Shown: positions 8,636-17,185 of the stretch, piece after piece
Position numbering within the stretch: position 1 is the first letter of the stretch
How the letters are laid out: the number at the start of each line of letters is the position of its first letter
Assembly (NCBI RefSeq): GCF_009649815.1
Contig: NZ_WJIC01000007.1
Location: forward strand, 248,001 to 312,000
DNA: 64,000 nucleotides
Direction: 5' to 3'
From: Nocardia sp. SYP-A9097
GTDB taxonomy: Bacteria > Actinomycetota > Actinomycetes > Mycobacteriales > Mycobacteriaceae
Notes under the pieces: model-generated
Seen by the model: only the letters and a program-made list of their open reading frames with translations
What the model was told of the DNA's origin: nothing
The model's database searches: none
Made by a program: the position numbers and the translations under genes

Positions 8636-8662
8636 GGCCCTCGACCGTTCCGGTCGGGGGCC
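8636..8662 (+). terminator. Rho-independent-type terminator
   Basis: An 11-12-bp stem (GGCCCTCGACC against GGTCGGGGGCC, with one G-T pair) and a short loop, followed by TTCGCGTTTCTT. It lies 12 bp after the stop of the 80-residue gene. Confidence 0.75.
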
Positions 8663-8733
8663 TTCGCGTTTCTTACGCTGGGCGGCCCGCGCATCGCGCG
8701 GTAGTGTGACCGCCAGCAACCGAGGGGATTCCA

Positions 8734-9014
8734 AATGAAAACAACTGCTGCCCTGCTTGTTACGGTCGCTGCGCTGGCCGCGGCTTGCCGTCCTTGAAGA
8801 GCGAATCGTCAGCATCATTGCGGCAAAACGGCTCATCCTGCTGGCCGCCCTCACTGAGGCCCTAATGTGGGCGTCGCCCGGCGACCCGTATGGGCTGGCC
8901 GAGGAACTCTGGGTCGACGTACAGACGCTCCGAATCCGGTTGCGGCACATCACGCCCGCCGAGGTCGTCCACGTCAACGACGCACTCGACCGGTGGCGGC
9001 CATGGCACCGATGA
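8734..9014 (+). pseudogene. Broken lipoprotein-type gene and following fragment
   Basis: An ATG at 8734 opens a clear lipoprotein signal (MKTTAALLV, then LAAAC lipobox) but the frame stops after 20 codons, two residues past the lipid-modified cysteine. A different frame then stays open to 9014 with codon use that looks coding (for example DPYGLAEELWVDVQTL and HITPAEVVHVNDAL). Either a deletion has joined a lipoprotein start to another gene's interior, or a frameshift has broken one gene. No function can be assigned to the remainder. Confidence 0.4.
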
Positions 9015-9038
9015 TTCCGACTCCCGCCTCCCAGGAGT

Positions 9039-9290
9039 GTGTCGCATCTCGATGCCGACACATACCGGTTCGAGAACTCCAGCGGCTCGAAAGCAGTGAT
9101 GATTACTCTGCAACCGATCGGTACAACCACGGTCTCGGTCGTCCCGAGCAACGGGATGGACGCGCACGCGGTCGCCACACCAGTCGATGAAGGCGCGAGC
9201 TTCGACTGCCGGGTGAAGGGAACAGGCGTGATCATTACCTGGACCGCCCCCGCTCTGCGCTCCCACGCAACCGGGGAATTCCGCCCGTAA
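9039..9290 (+). CDS. Short hypothetical ORF, possibly the end of the preceding broken gene
   Basis: An 83-codon frame with beta-strand-like sequence (KAVMITLQPIGTTTVSVV and GVIITWTAP). It is in the same frame as the open stretch that ends at the TGA at 9012-9014, so it may be the separated tail of one damaged gene. The apparent GTG start has AGGAG only one base away, which is too close for good initiation. No family is recognised. Confidence 0.35.
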   Translation: MSHLDADTYRFENSSGSKAVMITLQPIGTTTVSVVPSNGMDAHAVATPVDEGASFDCRVKGTGVIITWTAPALRSHATGEFRP

Positions 9291-9386
9291 TCTGGTAAGT
9301 CCCAACGACGTTCGGCACCAGCATCAACGGTGGTCGCGGTGCCGTCGCCGTTGTCATGCACCCCAGAAGGCGTAGCTCCCTCGTGA

Positions 9387-9446
9387 CTACTCCAGTGACA
9401 GCAGGCCGTCGAGGTTTCCGAGGGCCTCTCGGGCGAGCTTCAGGTC
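9387..9446 (-). pseudogene. Leftover 3' tail of a second, related integrase gene
   Basis: Directly after the int stop codon, a second frame encodes DLKLAREALGNLDGLLSLE and a stop. This closely matches the true int C-terminus DLAAARKSLGNLDALLAPT. The two tails lie in tandem with sequence divergence, as if one integrase 3' end had been joined to the end of another. It is too short to function. Confidence 0.55.
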
Positions 9447-10651
9447 GGCGCCAGCAGCGCGTCCAGGTTGCCCAGCGACTTGCGTGCCGCCGCGAGGTCG
9501 ACGTGCTGATAGCCGCGTGTGGTGACCACATTCGAGTGCCCAAGGATCGCCTGAATGATCCTGGCGTCTACTCCTGCCTCCATGAGGAGGGTCACGGTGG
9601 TGTCCCGCATGGCGTGCACCTTCACCTTCGGTGCGCCAGCGCGGGCCAGCGCTGCCGCCCATCCGTCGCGGTCCGCGTTGTCCGATACCGGCGTCGAGAT
9701 CTTGCGCCTCGATTTCTCGGTCGGCACTGTCACCCACACCAGATTCCACGGGTTCGCAGGTGCGTGTTTGCGGTGCTCGGTCAAGATTGCCGCCAGTGGT
9801 GCGGGGATAGGGATAATCCGCTGCGACAGCGTGGTTTTCGGCCGGGTGAGTGCCGCGCCGCGCCACAGTGGGGTGTGCTCGAAACCGGGGCGCACGTCAA
9901 AGCGCTTCGGGTCGTCGGCCTTCGCGCCCTTATGCATCGGCAACCATTCCAGCTGCCACGCCAGATCCAGCGTGCCTTTCTCCAAATCGACACGGTCCCA
10001 CTGCAACCCGAGCAGCTCGCCCTGCCGGCCGCCGAGCATGAGCCCAGCCGCCCATCGGGTCACCATGGCGTCGTTGTCGCGCATGGCCGCCAGCAATACC
10101 TCGCGCGCCTGGGCTGCGCTGAGCACACCGTGGCTACCTGAGAGCACCTGCGGCTTGCTCACCAACTCGCATACATTCCGATGTGTCTTGCCATCGGATA
10201 CCGCGTCGGTCAGTGCCGCGCTCAGGACGTTGTGCGCCTCCTCCACCGACCTGGTGGTGTAGGTACCGCCGCGGCCGTTGCTGGCCGCGAGGATCCACTT
10301 GTGCATGTTCCGAACGTCGTCGGGCGAGAGCGCTTCCAGCCGCCTGCCATCGATGGACGGCACGATGCGTGTACGGATCGCCGACCGGTACGAGCGCCAG
10401 ACATGGGGGCGCAGACGGGTTTTCGTGACATCCTCGATCCATGTCTCGATGTAAACCTTCACCGTGAGGCGGCGGTCTTTCTGCTCGACGCCCTTCTCTA
10501 CTTCTTCCTTCAGCTTCTCCAGTTTCTTCACCGCCTCGGCGCGGTCGGCCGAGTACACGGGCTGCGATTTGCGCCGCTTGCCGTCAGGTCCGCGTTCGAG
10601 CTCAATCTGGCCTACCCACATGCCATCTCGATTGCGTTTGAACAGAGACAT
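9440..10651 (-). CDS. int: Tyrosine recombinase (integrase) of the tRNA-Pro element
   Basis: A 403-residue phage-type integrase. The N-terminal part includes an arm-type or AP2-like DNA-binding region (GQIELERGPDGKRRKSQPVY) and a SAM-like core-binding domain with VYIETWIEDV and THRNVCELV. The catalytic domain has all expected residues: Arg in LGGRQGELLGL, HAMR for His-x-x-Arg, His in LGHSNVV and the nucleophile Tyr in RGYQHVD. The ATG at 10651 is preferred over in-frame codons up to 10711, which would run into the terminator hairpin. It reads away from tRNA-Pro, the target whose 3' end is duplicated at 4482. No excisionase gene is evident next to it. Confidence 0.93.
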   Translation of the reverse strand: MSLFKRNRDGMWVGQIELERGPDGKRRKSQPVYSADRAEAVKKLEKLKEEVEKGVEQKDRRLTVKVYIETWIEDVTKTRLRPHVWRSYRSAIRTRIVPSIDGRRLEALSPDDVRNMHKWILAASNGRGGTYTTRSVEEAHNVLSAALTDAVSDGKTHRNVCELVSKPQVLSGSHGVLSAAQAREVLLAAMRDNDAMVTRWAAGLMLGGRQGELLGLQWDRVDLEKGTLDLAWQLEWLPMHKGAKADDPKRFDVRPGFEHTPLWRGAALTRPKTTLSQRIIPIPAPLAAILTEHRKHAPANPWNLVWVTVPTEKSRRKISTPVSDNADRDGWAAALARAGAPKVKVHAMRDTTVTLLMEAGVDARIIQAILGHSNVVTTRGYQHVDLAAARKSLGNLDALLAPT

Positions 10652-10696
10652 GACGAGGACTGATTCAGCGATTCGACGATTTTGGTGCAGATACAA

Positions 10697-10720
10697 GAAA
10701 ACCCCCGTCACCTGGGGGTT
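10697..10720 (-). terminator. Terminator between tRNA-Pro and int
   Basis: Read on the minus strand: AACCCCC, a 7-nt loop, GGGGGTT, then TTC. It lies just beyond the tRNA 3' end and before int, so it probably ends the tRNA transcript and shields int from read-through. It belongs to the element side of the att site. Confidence 0.7.
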
Positions 10721-10732
10721 TGATTCGAATTG

Positions 10733-10809
<77 letters not shown>

Positions 10810-11029
10810 TTACCTGATACGACCCTGACGGCCGATGCTCCCTATGAACGGGAGAAGGGCGGGTGACAGGAGTCGAATCCTCGCACCGTTCCACCGGCTA
10901 CAGTAATTGGCTACTGCTGCCATCGCCAAATCGGCGGTCTGAGCGGCCGGTCCGAGAAGGCGACGGCTAGAACCGGTTACAGCGGTCGGGTATGTTCGCG
11001 CACACAACCTAGCGATGGGGAGCGCCGCC

Positions 11030-11842
11030 ATGCCGTTTTTGACCGTGGACGACGGGACAAAGGTCCACTACCTCGATACGGGAACCGATGGCCCCACCCT
11101 GATGCTCGGACATGGGTTCTTCATGGACGCCGAGATGTGGCGGCCCCAGCTCGAGGCGCTCGCCGACGAGTACCGGGTGATCGCGGTGGATGCTCGCGGC
11201 CACGGGCTCACCGAGCAGGCGCCTGGCGTGTCGTTCGACTTCTGGCGGCTCGCATGGGACTGCTGGCAGGTCGCCGACGCTCTCGGGCTCGACCGGATCG
11301 TCGTCGGAGGGTTGAGCCAAGGCGGATTCACGGCTCAGCGAATGGCCCTGCTGCAGCCGGGCCGGACCCGTGGCCTGGTTCTCATCGGCACCGGCGCGGA
11401 TGCTTATACCGAGAAGGAGCGCGCGGGCTACGAACAGGTGATCGTTCGCAACTGGGTCGAGCGCGCGGTCCCGATCGAGACCATGGCACTCACGATGGCA
11501 CCGGTCATGATCGGCGGCGATCGGGACGAGCATCAACGCGCGTGGATCGAAAAGTGGTGTGCCAGTGACCCCACCCGACTCGCGCTCGCCGCGCGGTGCC
11601 TGATCGACCGCGAGGATCTGTCCTCGCTGATCGGGGATATCACCGCACCCGCACTGCTGATCCGGGGGCTCGGAGACCAGGCGTTCTCCCCCGCGCGAAT
11701 GCAGGATTTGGCCGATGGGCTCGGCGGTCCGGCGCGATTCGAGACGATCGTCGCCGACAGCGTCACGCACATCTGCAACTGGACGCACCCGCAACTGGTG
11801 ACGCCGCTGATCCGCGAATTCCTTGGCGGACTGACGAATTAG
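11030..11842 (+). CDS. Alpha/beta-fold hydrolase
   Basis: A 270-residue hydrolase. Oxyanion-strand GHGF at about 23-26, VDARGHGLT after strand 4, nucleophile elbow G-L-S-Q-G (Ser), acid in RGLGDQAF and catalytic His in DSVTHICNW make a full Ser-Asp-His triad. The fold is that of haloperoxidase, esterase and lactonase relatives; the substrate is not indicated. The ATG at 11030 has GGGGAG 8 bases upstream and is preferred over 11015. Its stop overlaps the stop of the convergent regulator by 4 bp, outside the tRNA-Pro element. Confidence 0.87.
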   Translation: MPFLTVDDGTKVHYLDTGTDGPTLMLGHGFFMDAEMWRPQLEALADEYRVIAVDARGHGLTEQAPGVSFDFWRLAWDCWQVADALGLDRIVVGGLSQGGFTAQRMALLQPGRTRGLVLIGTGADAYTEKERAGYEQVIVRNWVERAVPIETMALTMAPVMIGGDRDEHQRAWIEKWCASDPTRLALAARCLIDREDLSSLIGDITAPALLIRGLGDQAFSPARMQDLADGLGGPARFETIVADSVTHICNWTHPQLVTPLIREFLGGLTN

Positions 11843-12561
11843 GCGATTCCGGCGACCGGGAATCCGATGATCAGCAGTCCGACGGTGCTCACCGGAATCA
11901 AGGATTCCCGGATAACCCGCATGGTGCCCGTTCGCGGCATCCAGACCCGCCTGTTCTCGTAGGGACGGCGGGTATAGACGACACCCGACTCCCAGAGCCT
12001 GCGAAACTCGGGTACTACGAGCAGCTCGCGGACGACATCTCCGGTACTGCCCCGACCTCCGGCGACAGCGAGCAGGTGGCGCATCAGGCCGGTGACGACA
12101 GCGGCTTCCAACTGCCAGTCGGGCAGCACCAAATGCGATCGGGCATCGTTGAACAGCCAGTGCGGCAGACTCCGCGCCTCGGCCAATCCGGGCATCAACT
12201 CCCGATAGCCGTCATTGAGGGCCTCGATGCGCCAGTCGACCAGCCAAGCGGCGGGCATCGGAGCGAGTCTTTCGATCAGGATCGCGATGTCATCAACCGC
12301 TGCGACCTCGTTCAGCCCCCTCGAAGGACGGCCGGCCAATGCCTTCAGATGAGCACGCTCATGATCGTTGAGCCGCAGCGCATTTGTGAGGTCGTGGAGC
12401 ACATCGTCGCTGACATCATCGGTGCCCTGCTCCAACTTCTCGATGTAGCGGCGCCCCTTGTGTACTTCGAGTGAGAGCTGCACCTGAGTCAGCCCCCGGT
12501 CCCTTCGAAGGTGTTTTACGAAGGCCGCCAGGGTCGGCTCCGCGAAATCCTTTGGGTCCAA
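11839..12561 (-). CDS. XRE-family regulator with MmyB-like ligand domain
   Basis: A 240-residue protein. Residues 10-65 form a helix-turn-helix of the Cro/CI type (LTQVQLSLEVHKGRRYIEKLEQG). Residues 100-230 match the MmyB-like ligand-binding domain common in actinomycetes: PAAWLVDWRIEALND, HWLFNDARSHLVLPDW, VVPEFRRLWESGVV. The start is a TTG at 12561 with GAGGAG 7 bases upstream. Its convergent overlap with the hydrolase suggests, but does not prove, that the hydrolase is a target. About 480 bp upstream up to tRNA-Gly contains no convincing gene, only its promoter region and the tRNA terminator. Confidence 0.85.
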   Translation of the reverse strand: MDPKDFAEPTLAAFVKHLRRDRGLTQVQLSLEVHKGRRYIEKLEQGTDDVSDDVLHDLTNALRLNDHERAHLKALAGRPSRGLNEVAAVDDIAILIERLAPMPAAWLVDWRIEALNDGYRELMPGLAEARSLPHWLFNDARSHLVLPDWQLEAAVVTGLMRHLLAVAGGRGSTGDVVRELLVVPEFRRLWESGVVYTRRPYENRRVWMPRTGTMRVIRESLIPVSTVGLLIIGFPVAGIA

Positions 12562-13001
12562 CGAAAACTCCTCGGGGGCAACGGGTTCAGCTACACATCA
12601 TCAGGGGTACGCCTTGCGGCGCTACACGTGAAGTCGGGTAGGCCAAGTGCTTGCTCCGGCCGCAAATGGGCTGCTTGACTGTTGATCACGCAGGCGACCT
12701 GCACTAATGCACGGAAACCCGCATAGGCGGAAGAGATGTACATCACTATCGATGGATTCACGACGAAGCCCTTCCCCCGGGTCGGCCGCGATCGGCGTCC
12801 AGGTGTGGAGGGGTCTCCTGGGGCCGGTCGCCGTCGACCTTCCCCCCGTGACGGACCGTGTCGAGGATGCCCTGTAGCGCCACAGCGGGTTCGGCTCGAT
12901 CGCCCGGCGAATTGCGTTACGGCCGTACGGAATTGATATCCGGCCTGCGACACGATTCGTCGAGATCATCGGCCGCGGTTGCGACTTCCATCGGAGACAG
13001 A

Positions 13002-13032
13002 AGAAGGGCCCCTGCCGGTCAGAGGCCCTTCT
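13002..13032 (-). terminator. Terminator of tRNA-Gly
   Basis: A perfect 9-bp stem (AGAAGGGCC with GGCCCTTCT) with a 13-nt loop, directly beyond the tRNA 3' end on the minus strand and followed there by TCTG. Confidence 0.75.
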
Positions 13033-13039
13033 CGGGAAG

Positions 13040-13110
13040 AGCGGGTGACGGGAATCGAACCCGCGCTATCAGCTTGGAAGGCTGAAGTTCTACCATTGAA
13101 CTACACCCGC
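13040..13110 (-). tRNA. tRNA-Gly (anticodon UCC)
   Basis: Minus-strand cloverleaf of 71 bases: acceptor GCGGGTG with CACCCGC, D arm TTCAATGGTAGAA, anticodon loop CTTCCAA with TCC, T arm GGGTTCGATTCCC and discriminator U. No CCA is encoded. Confidence 0.95.
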
Positions 13111-13384
13111 GTGCAGCGTCCGGAGTACCGGTGCATGCGTTGAGCACTGTACCTAATCTCACTCATGCAATGCCAATCGGGCTGGATTCGGGCAGGTCGG
13201 GCGGGCGTTCGGCGCGTCGGGGAGACTCGCGGAAATTGGTTGTAACACCGAGCCCGCCGCAGCGATCACACTTCCGATCGCCATTCGCGAGGTGTCGGGA
13301 ACCCGTTCTGAAACAGCGGCTTTCGATGCCGAGTGGCTTGCTAGGATCCTTTTTGTCCGGACGGGGGTATCTGGAAAGGGGGCG

Positions 13385-13507
13385 GTGAGCGTGCACCACA
13401 CATGCCAACCGCGAGTTAGTGAGTTCGATCCGAAGGGCAATACCGGCGCGGCCGCTGGTACCGCCGGCACCGGCTGCGCCGGGCCAGACATCACGTTCGC
13501 AGGGTGA
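13385..13507 (+). CDS. Putative 40-residue leader ORF ahead of the GGDEF gene
   Basis: A GTG with a strong AAAGGGGG site opens a 40-codon frame that ends 6 bp before the GGDEF start, so ribosomes could pass directly to the next gene. The product is polar and Gly/Thr/Ala-rich with two Cys and two adjacent His; no family is recognised. It may be a true small protein or a translational coupling device. Support is limited to the ribosome site and spacing. Confidence 0.35.
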   Translation: MSVHHTCQPRVSEFDPKGNTGAAAGTAGTGCAGPDITFAG

Positions 13508-13513
13508 GCGGAT

Positions 13514-14518
13514 ATGCCCATCCGAATCGACACGCGAACCAACGCCGTCGTGACGGCCACCGTCCGGGAATGGGCGCGGGCCGCGCATCCCGGCGGAGCC
13601 GGTTCCATCGTGCCCGCACTCGAACCCGACGATATGGAGCGGATATTCGGCCGCATCATCGGTGAGCTACTGGAATTGGCCGGGTCCGAACCGTTTCCGG
13701 TGCCCGCGGCCCGTGCCATCGGGCGGCGGCTCGCCGAAGCACCGTTCGAACGCACCCGCATGCTCGCGCCCGCCAGTCGCGCACTGCTCGGGCTCGCACC
13801 GGGCGAACCGGGATCGCTGATCGCCACCCGGTGGCCGTTCATCGCCAGCCAGGCCATCGACAGTTATGCCGAGGCGCTGCAGCAGCGGGCCCTGGCACAG
13901 CAGGAGCGCAGCCTCTCCGAGGCGGTCTCGGTGCGGGTGCAGGAGATCGCGGCACTGCAGACCAGGCTGCGGCATGAGGCCACCCATGACGCGCTGACCG
14001 ATCTGGCCAACCGCTCACTGCTCAAGGAGCGGGTGCGGATGATGTCGACCGATCCGGCGCGCGGTGTCGGATTGCTGCTCATCGATCTCGACGATTTCAA
14101 GCAGATCAATGACGGGTACGGGCATTCGGTCGGCGATGAGGTGCTGGTCACCATTGCCCAGCGGCTGCGCTCGGCATGTCCGGCCGAAACGGTCATATCC
14201 CGTTACGGCGGTGACGAATTCGTGGTCGCGCTGCCCGTGCGCCGCAATTCGCTGGGCGAGCTGGCCATGCGGGTGCTGGCGGCGCTGTGCGAACCCGTAC
14301 ATACGGCGGCGGGACCCGTCCCGGCCTCGGCCAGTGTAGGCACCGCCTTCTGCCCGCCCGGCCGGGATTGCGATTTCGCCGATCTGCTTCGCAGCGCCGA
14401 CCGCGCCATGTACTCGGCCAAGACGGCGGGCAAGCGCCAATTCGCGGTTTCCGAGCTCGACCCAGAGGAGGTCGACTCAGCGCCTACTGCCGGAAGATTC
14501 GCAGCAGTAGCAGGCTGA
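13514..14518 (+). CDS. Diguanylate cyclase (GGDEF domain)
   Basis: A 334-residue protein. An N-terminal helical region (1-130) without a recognised sensor fold is followed by a short coiled segment (LAQQERSLSEAVSVRVQEI) and a GGDEF domain from about 155. The domain has DALTDLANR, LLLIDLDDFKQIND and the active-site motif YGGDEF, so cyclic di-GMP synthesis is likely. The RxxD inhibitory site normally placed just before the active motif is absent, suggesting no classical product inhibition. There are no membrane segments, so it is cytosolic. A possible 40-codon leader ends 6 bp upstream. Confidence 0.9.
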   Translation: MPIRIDTRTNAVVTATVREWARAAHPGGAGSIVPALEPDDMERIFGRIIGELLELAGSEPFPVPAARAIGRRLAEAPFERTRMLAPASRALLGLAPGEPGSLIATRWPFIASQAIDSYAEALQQRALAQQERSLSEAVSVRVQEIAALQTRLRHEATHDALTDLANRSLLKERVRMMSTDPARGVGLLLIDLDDFKQINDGYGHSVGDEVLVTIAQRLRSACPAETVISRYGGDEFVVALPVRRNSLGELAMRVLAALCEPVHTAAGPVPASASVGTAFCPPGRDCDFADLLRSADRAMYSAKTAGKRQFAVSELDPEEVDSAPTAGRFAAVAG

Positions 14519-14571
14519 GCGACCCGCGCCACAGCAACCGCTCAGCAATTGGTGCCGCGTAGGGTGGTGAC

Positions 14572-15489
14572 GTGGCTACGGTTGTCGTACTACTCGTTCT
14601 CATGGTGGTCGTGCTGCTGGCGGTGCTGTTCGTCAGCCGCGGTCGGCAAACCCGCGCGAATACCCAACTCGCCGATGCCAGAGCCGATGCCAGGCGTGTC
14701 ATAGAGCGCCTCGGCGGGCAGGTGTACAACCTGACCGGCAGTGACGAACCCTCCCGGCAGGCCCTCGCGGACGCGGGCGAGCGATTCAATGCCGCCGGAT
14801 CGCAGATCGAACAGGCGAGCACACCGGCGCAGGCGCGACTGGCGAAGGAGACCGCGCTCGAAGGGCTCTACTACGTGCGCGCCGCCCGCTCGGCCATGGG
14901 CATGGACCTCGGCCCCGCCGTCCCCGAACTCGATGGGCAGCGCAGCGCGGGCAAGGTCACCGAGGACCGCACCGTCGATTACAACGGCCGACGTATCGAA
15001 GCCTCGCCCGATCCTTCGGCGCAGACTCCCAACTACTACCCCGGTGGTCGAGTCGCGGGCCGACCCGTCCCGGCCGGTTGGTACTCCGAACCCTGGTGGC
15101 GCACAGCCTTGGTCGCCGGAGTGTGGGGCGTCGGCTCGGTCCTGCTGTTCGATGCTCTCTTCACCGGAATGTCCGGAATCGGTTATGACGCTGCGGCATT
15201 CGAGAGCGGCTATGGCGACGGCTATCAAGCGGGCCTCGACGCCGGCGACACTGGCGGCGACTCGGGCAATCAGAGCAGCGACTCCGGCCAGCAAGGCTCC
15301 GGTGCGAGCGCGGGCGATCAAGGCTACGACTCCGGCGATCAGAACTACGGTGACCCGGGCTACGACTCCGGCGACCCGGGCTATTCCGATGCGGGCTTCG
15401 CCGACCCTCGATCCGACCTGGGCGGCAGTGATTTCGGCGACTACGGCGATTTCGGTGGCTTCGACGGTTTCGACGGCGGCGGCTTCTAA
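14572..15489 (+). CDS. Membrane protein with DUF1542-like region and Gly/Asp/Tyr-rich tail
   Basis: A 305-residue protein. Residues 2-22 form a transmembrane helix; an alpha-helical stretch follows (QLADARADARRVIERL to QARLAKETALEGLYYVRAAR). A second hydrophobic segment lies near 180-197 (TALVAGVWGVGSVLLFDALF). The last 90 residues are low-complexity, built from Gly, Asp, Ser and Tyr (GYDSGDPGYSD type) and ending in FDGGGF. Similar proteins are widespread in mycolic-acid actinobacteria without a known role. The start GTG at 14572 follows a modest site, 50 bp after the GGDEF stop. Confidence 0.75.
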   Translation: MATVVVLLVLMVVVLLAVLFVSRGRQTRANTQLADARADARRVIERLGGQVYNLTGSDEPSRQALADAGERFNAAGSQIEQASTPAQARLAKETALEGLYYVRAARSAMGMDLGPAVPELDGQRSAGKVTEDRTVDYNGRRIEASPDPSAQTPNYYPGGRVAGRPVPAGWYSEPWWRTALVAGVWGVGSVLLFDALFTGMSGIGYDAAAFESGYGDGYQAGLDAGDTGGDSGNQSSDSGQQGSGASAGDQGYDSGDQNYGDPGYDSGDPGYSDAGFADPRSDLGGSDFGDYGDFGGFDGFDGGGF

Positions 15490-15517
15490 CCCCGCCACCT
15501 ACCGACCGGCAGGGCGC

Positions 15518-15582
15518 TCGCCGAGCGTGCACCCATGGTGGAGATATGTCGTGTTGAGCCGCAGTAGGTGCACGCTCGGCGA
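15518..15582. repeat. Palindromic intergenic element, GAGYGTGCAC family, copy A
   Basis: Sixteen-bp perfect inverted arms (TCGCCGAGCGTGCACC and complement) separated by 33 bases, 28 bp after the preceding stop. A related element with matching arm core and loop start lies at 42104-42162. It may act as a terminator or a structured RNA. The rest of 15583-15810 shows no convincing gene. Confidence 0.7.
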
Positions 15583-15810
15583 AGGACGCCGCTGACTTCG
15601 ATCGGCTGGACCGAGGCGGCGGGGTCGAGCTGCGCAGCGGGGAGCGCGGGGGCGCGATGTGGCGTTGGTGTCGGCGGATCAACCCGTTCGCCCACCGCCG
15701 CGAGACGGCCGGCGAGCGGGCCCATCGAGAAGGCGGCTCGAGCGGCTCGATCACACAAGATCTTTGTTTCCTGCACGTTTGCCTGGCCCGCCTTCCAGTA
15801 ACCGGAAGTT

Positions 15811-17175
15811 GTGCCTCCGTTTGCCCTGTGTTATCGATTTACAGTGCTGGTCGACCACGAGGTGAATGATCCCGGCTCGTCGGTCGGCGGCGGGCTCGGT
15901 TCTCGACTCATACCCGTGGCCGGATTACTCGCGGCGGCGGTGCTGCTGATCGTCACCCAGGTGTGGGCGTCGACGCACGAAACCATGGGTCCGCTGCGGA
16001 GTCTGCTCGCCGACTACCTGCTGAATCCGCAGTCGGCATTCGTGTCGTGGGCGGGGTTGGGGCTGGCCTGCGTCGGAGTGCCCGCACGCACGCGGATCAC
16101 GAGCCTGAGCGCGGCGGCGGTGCTGGATCTGCTGGCACTCGCCATACAGGCGATGTGCGGGTGGCATGTGTCCATCGGCACCGGTCCCACCCTCGCGCTG
16201 ACGGCCTTGGCGGTGACCGTGTCCCGCTGGCAGGGTCGGCCGCGGCGAACCGCCTTGCACGCCATCGCGTTCGGTGTCCTGTTGATCATGGCCTCGAAGG
16301 TTGCCGATACCTGGCTGATGGTCAGCATTGTCAATGGGCCGCAGGTGCTGGACCGGTACGTCGAACTCGCGGACAGAGCGCTGGGCGAACCGGCGTGGCT
16401 GGTGGGCCGGGCCCTGGACGGTCTGGGTCCGATCCCGGCGAATGTGCTGCACGTGGTGTACATCCAGCTGCCGGTGGCGGCGATGGCGGTGGCGGTGTGG
16501 CAGTTGCGCAATGTGACGACCGAGCCGTGGCCGCGGCACAGCCTGTTGCGCACCTTCCTGGCGCTGGGTGTGATCGGCCCGCTCGGGTATGTGCTGTTCC
16601 CGGTGGTCGGTCCGGTCTTCGCCTATGGTCCGCTGGGGCACGGGCTGCAACTCGCCGATTGGCCGCATACGCTGCCCGCCTGGAATTTCGCGCCGCAGCC
16701 GATGCTCTTCGATGCGGTGACCGCGCGGAACTGTATGCCGTCGATGCATACCGCGTGGGCGACAGCGCTGTTCATCCACACCCGGGACGCACCGCGCTGG
16801 CTGCGCTGGGCGGGGGCGGCGTGGCTGGTGTGCACGTTGCTGGCGACGCTGGGTTTCGGCTATCACTACGGCTGCGATCTGGTCGCGGGCGCGGTGCTGT
16901 GTATGACGGTGGAGTCGGCATTGCGCGATCCGGAGCGCGGCTGGGATCGCGGTCGCGTGCTGATCGTGTCGTTCGGCGCGGCGGTACTAGCCGGATTGTT
17001 GCTGTCCTATCGTTTCCTCGCCACGACCATGGCGGAGTATCCGTTGCCCGCCGGCTTCGCCATCCTGGGTTCGCTCGCTGCGGTTACATTCGTCTTCTAC
17101 GGCTCCTGGTTCGGCCATCGAACAGCCACTCCCACAAGGCAATCCGGACAACTTGCGCGAAAGCCGAAAGGTTAG
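15811..17175 (+). CDS. PAP2-superfamily integral membrane phosphatase/transferase
   Basis: A 454-residue polytopic protein with about 10-12 hydrophobic helices. The C-terminal half has the inositolphosphotransferase/PAP2-type signature: CMPSMHTAWAT (with catalytic His) and, about 40 residues on, GFGYHYGCDLVAGA (second His and Asp). Relatives act as lipid phosphatases or phosphoinositol-type transferases at the membrane. The end of the gene lies 10 bp before a GT87 glycosyltransferase, so both probably serve the same envelope-lipid or glycan pathway. The GTG at 15811 gives the longest form; other GTG codons near 15850-15862 are possible starts because ribosome sites are weak. Confidence 0.82.
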   Translation: MPPFALCYRFTVLVDHEVNDPGSSVGGGLGSRLIPVAGLLAAAVLLIVTQVWASTHETMGPLRSLLADYLLNPQSAFVSWAGLGLACVGVPARTRITSLSAAAVLDLLALAIQAMCGWHVSIGTGPTLALTALAVTVSRWQGRPRRTALHAIAFGVLLIMASKVADTWLMVSIVNGPQVLDRYVELADRALGEPAWLVGRALDGLGPIPANVLHVVYIQLPVAAMAVAVWQLRNVTTEPWPRHSLLRTFLALGVIGPLGYVLFPVVGPVFAYGPLGHGLQLADWPHTLPAWNFAPQPMLFDAVTARNCMPSMHTAWATALFIHTRDAPRWLRWAGAAWLVCTLLATLGFGYHYGCDLVAGAVLCMTVESALRDPERGWDRGRVLIVSFGAAVLAGLLLSYRFLATTMAEYPLPAGFAILGSLAAVTFVFYGSWFGHRTATPTRQSGQLARKPKG

Positions 17176-17185
17176 TGTCTGCTTG

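Noticed and set aside
12562..13001. Minus-strand frames of 115-120 codons
   Set aside because: Composition is Arg/Pro/Ser-rich and inconsistent with codon bias; no start signal. Treated as promoter and spacer.
15583..15810. Several 60-95-codon frames on both strands
   Set aside because: They overlap each other, lack ribosome sites and look like translated GC-rich spacer.
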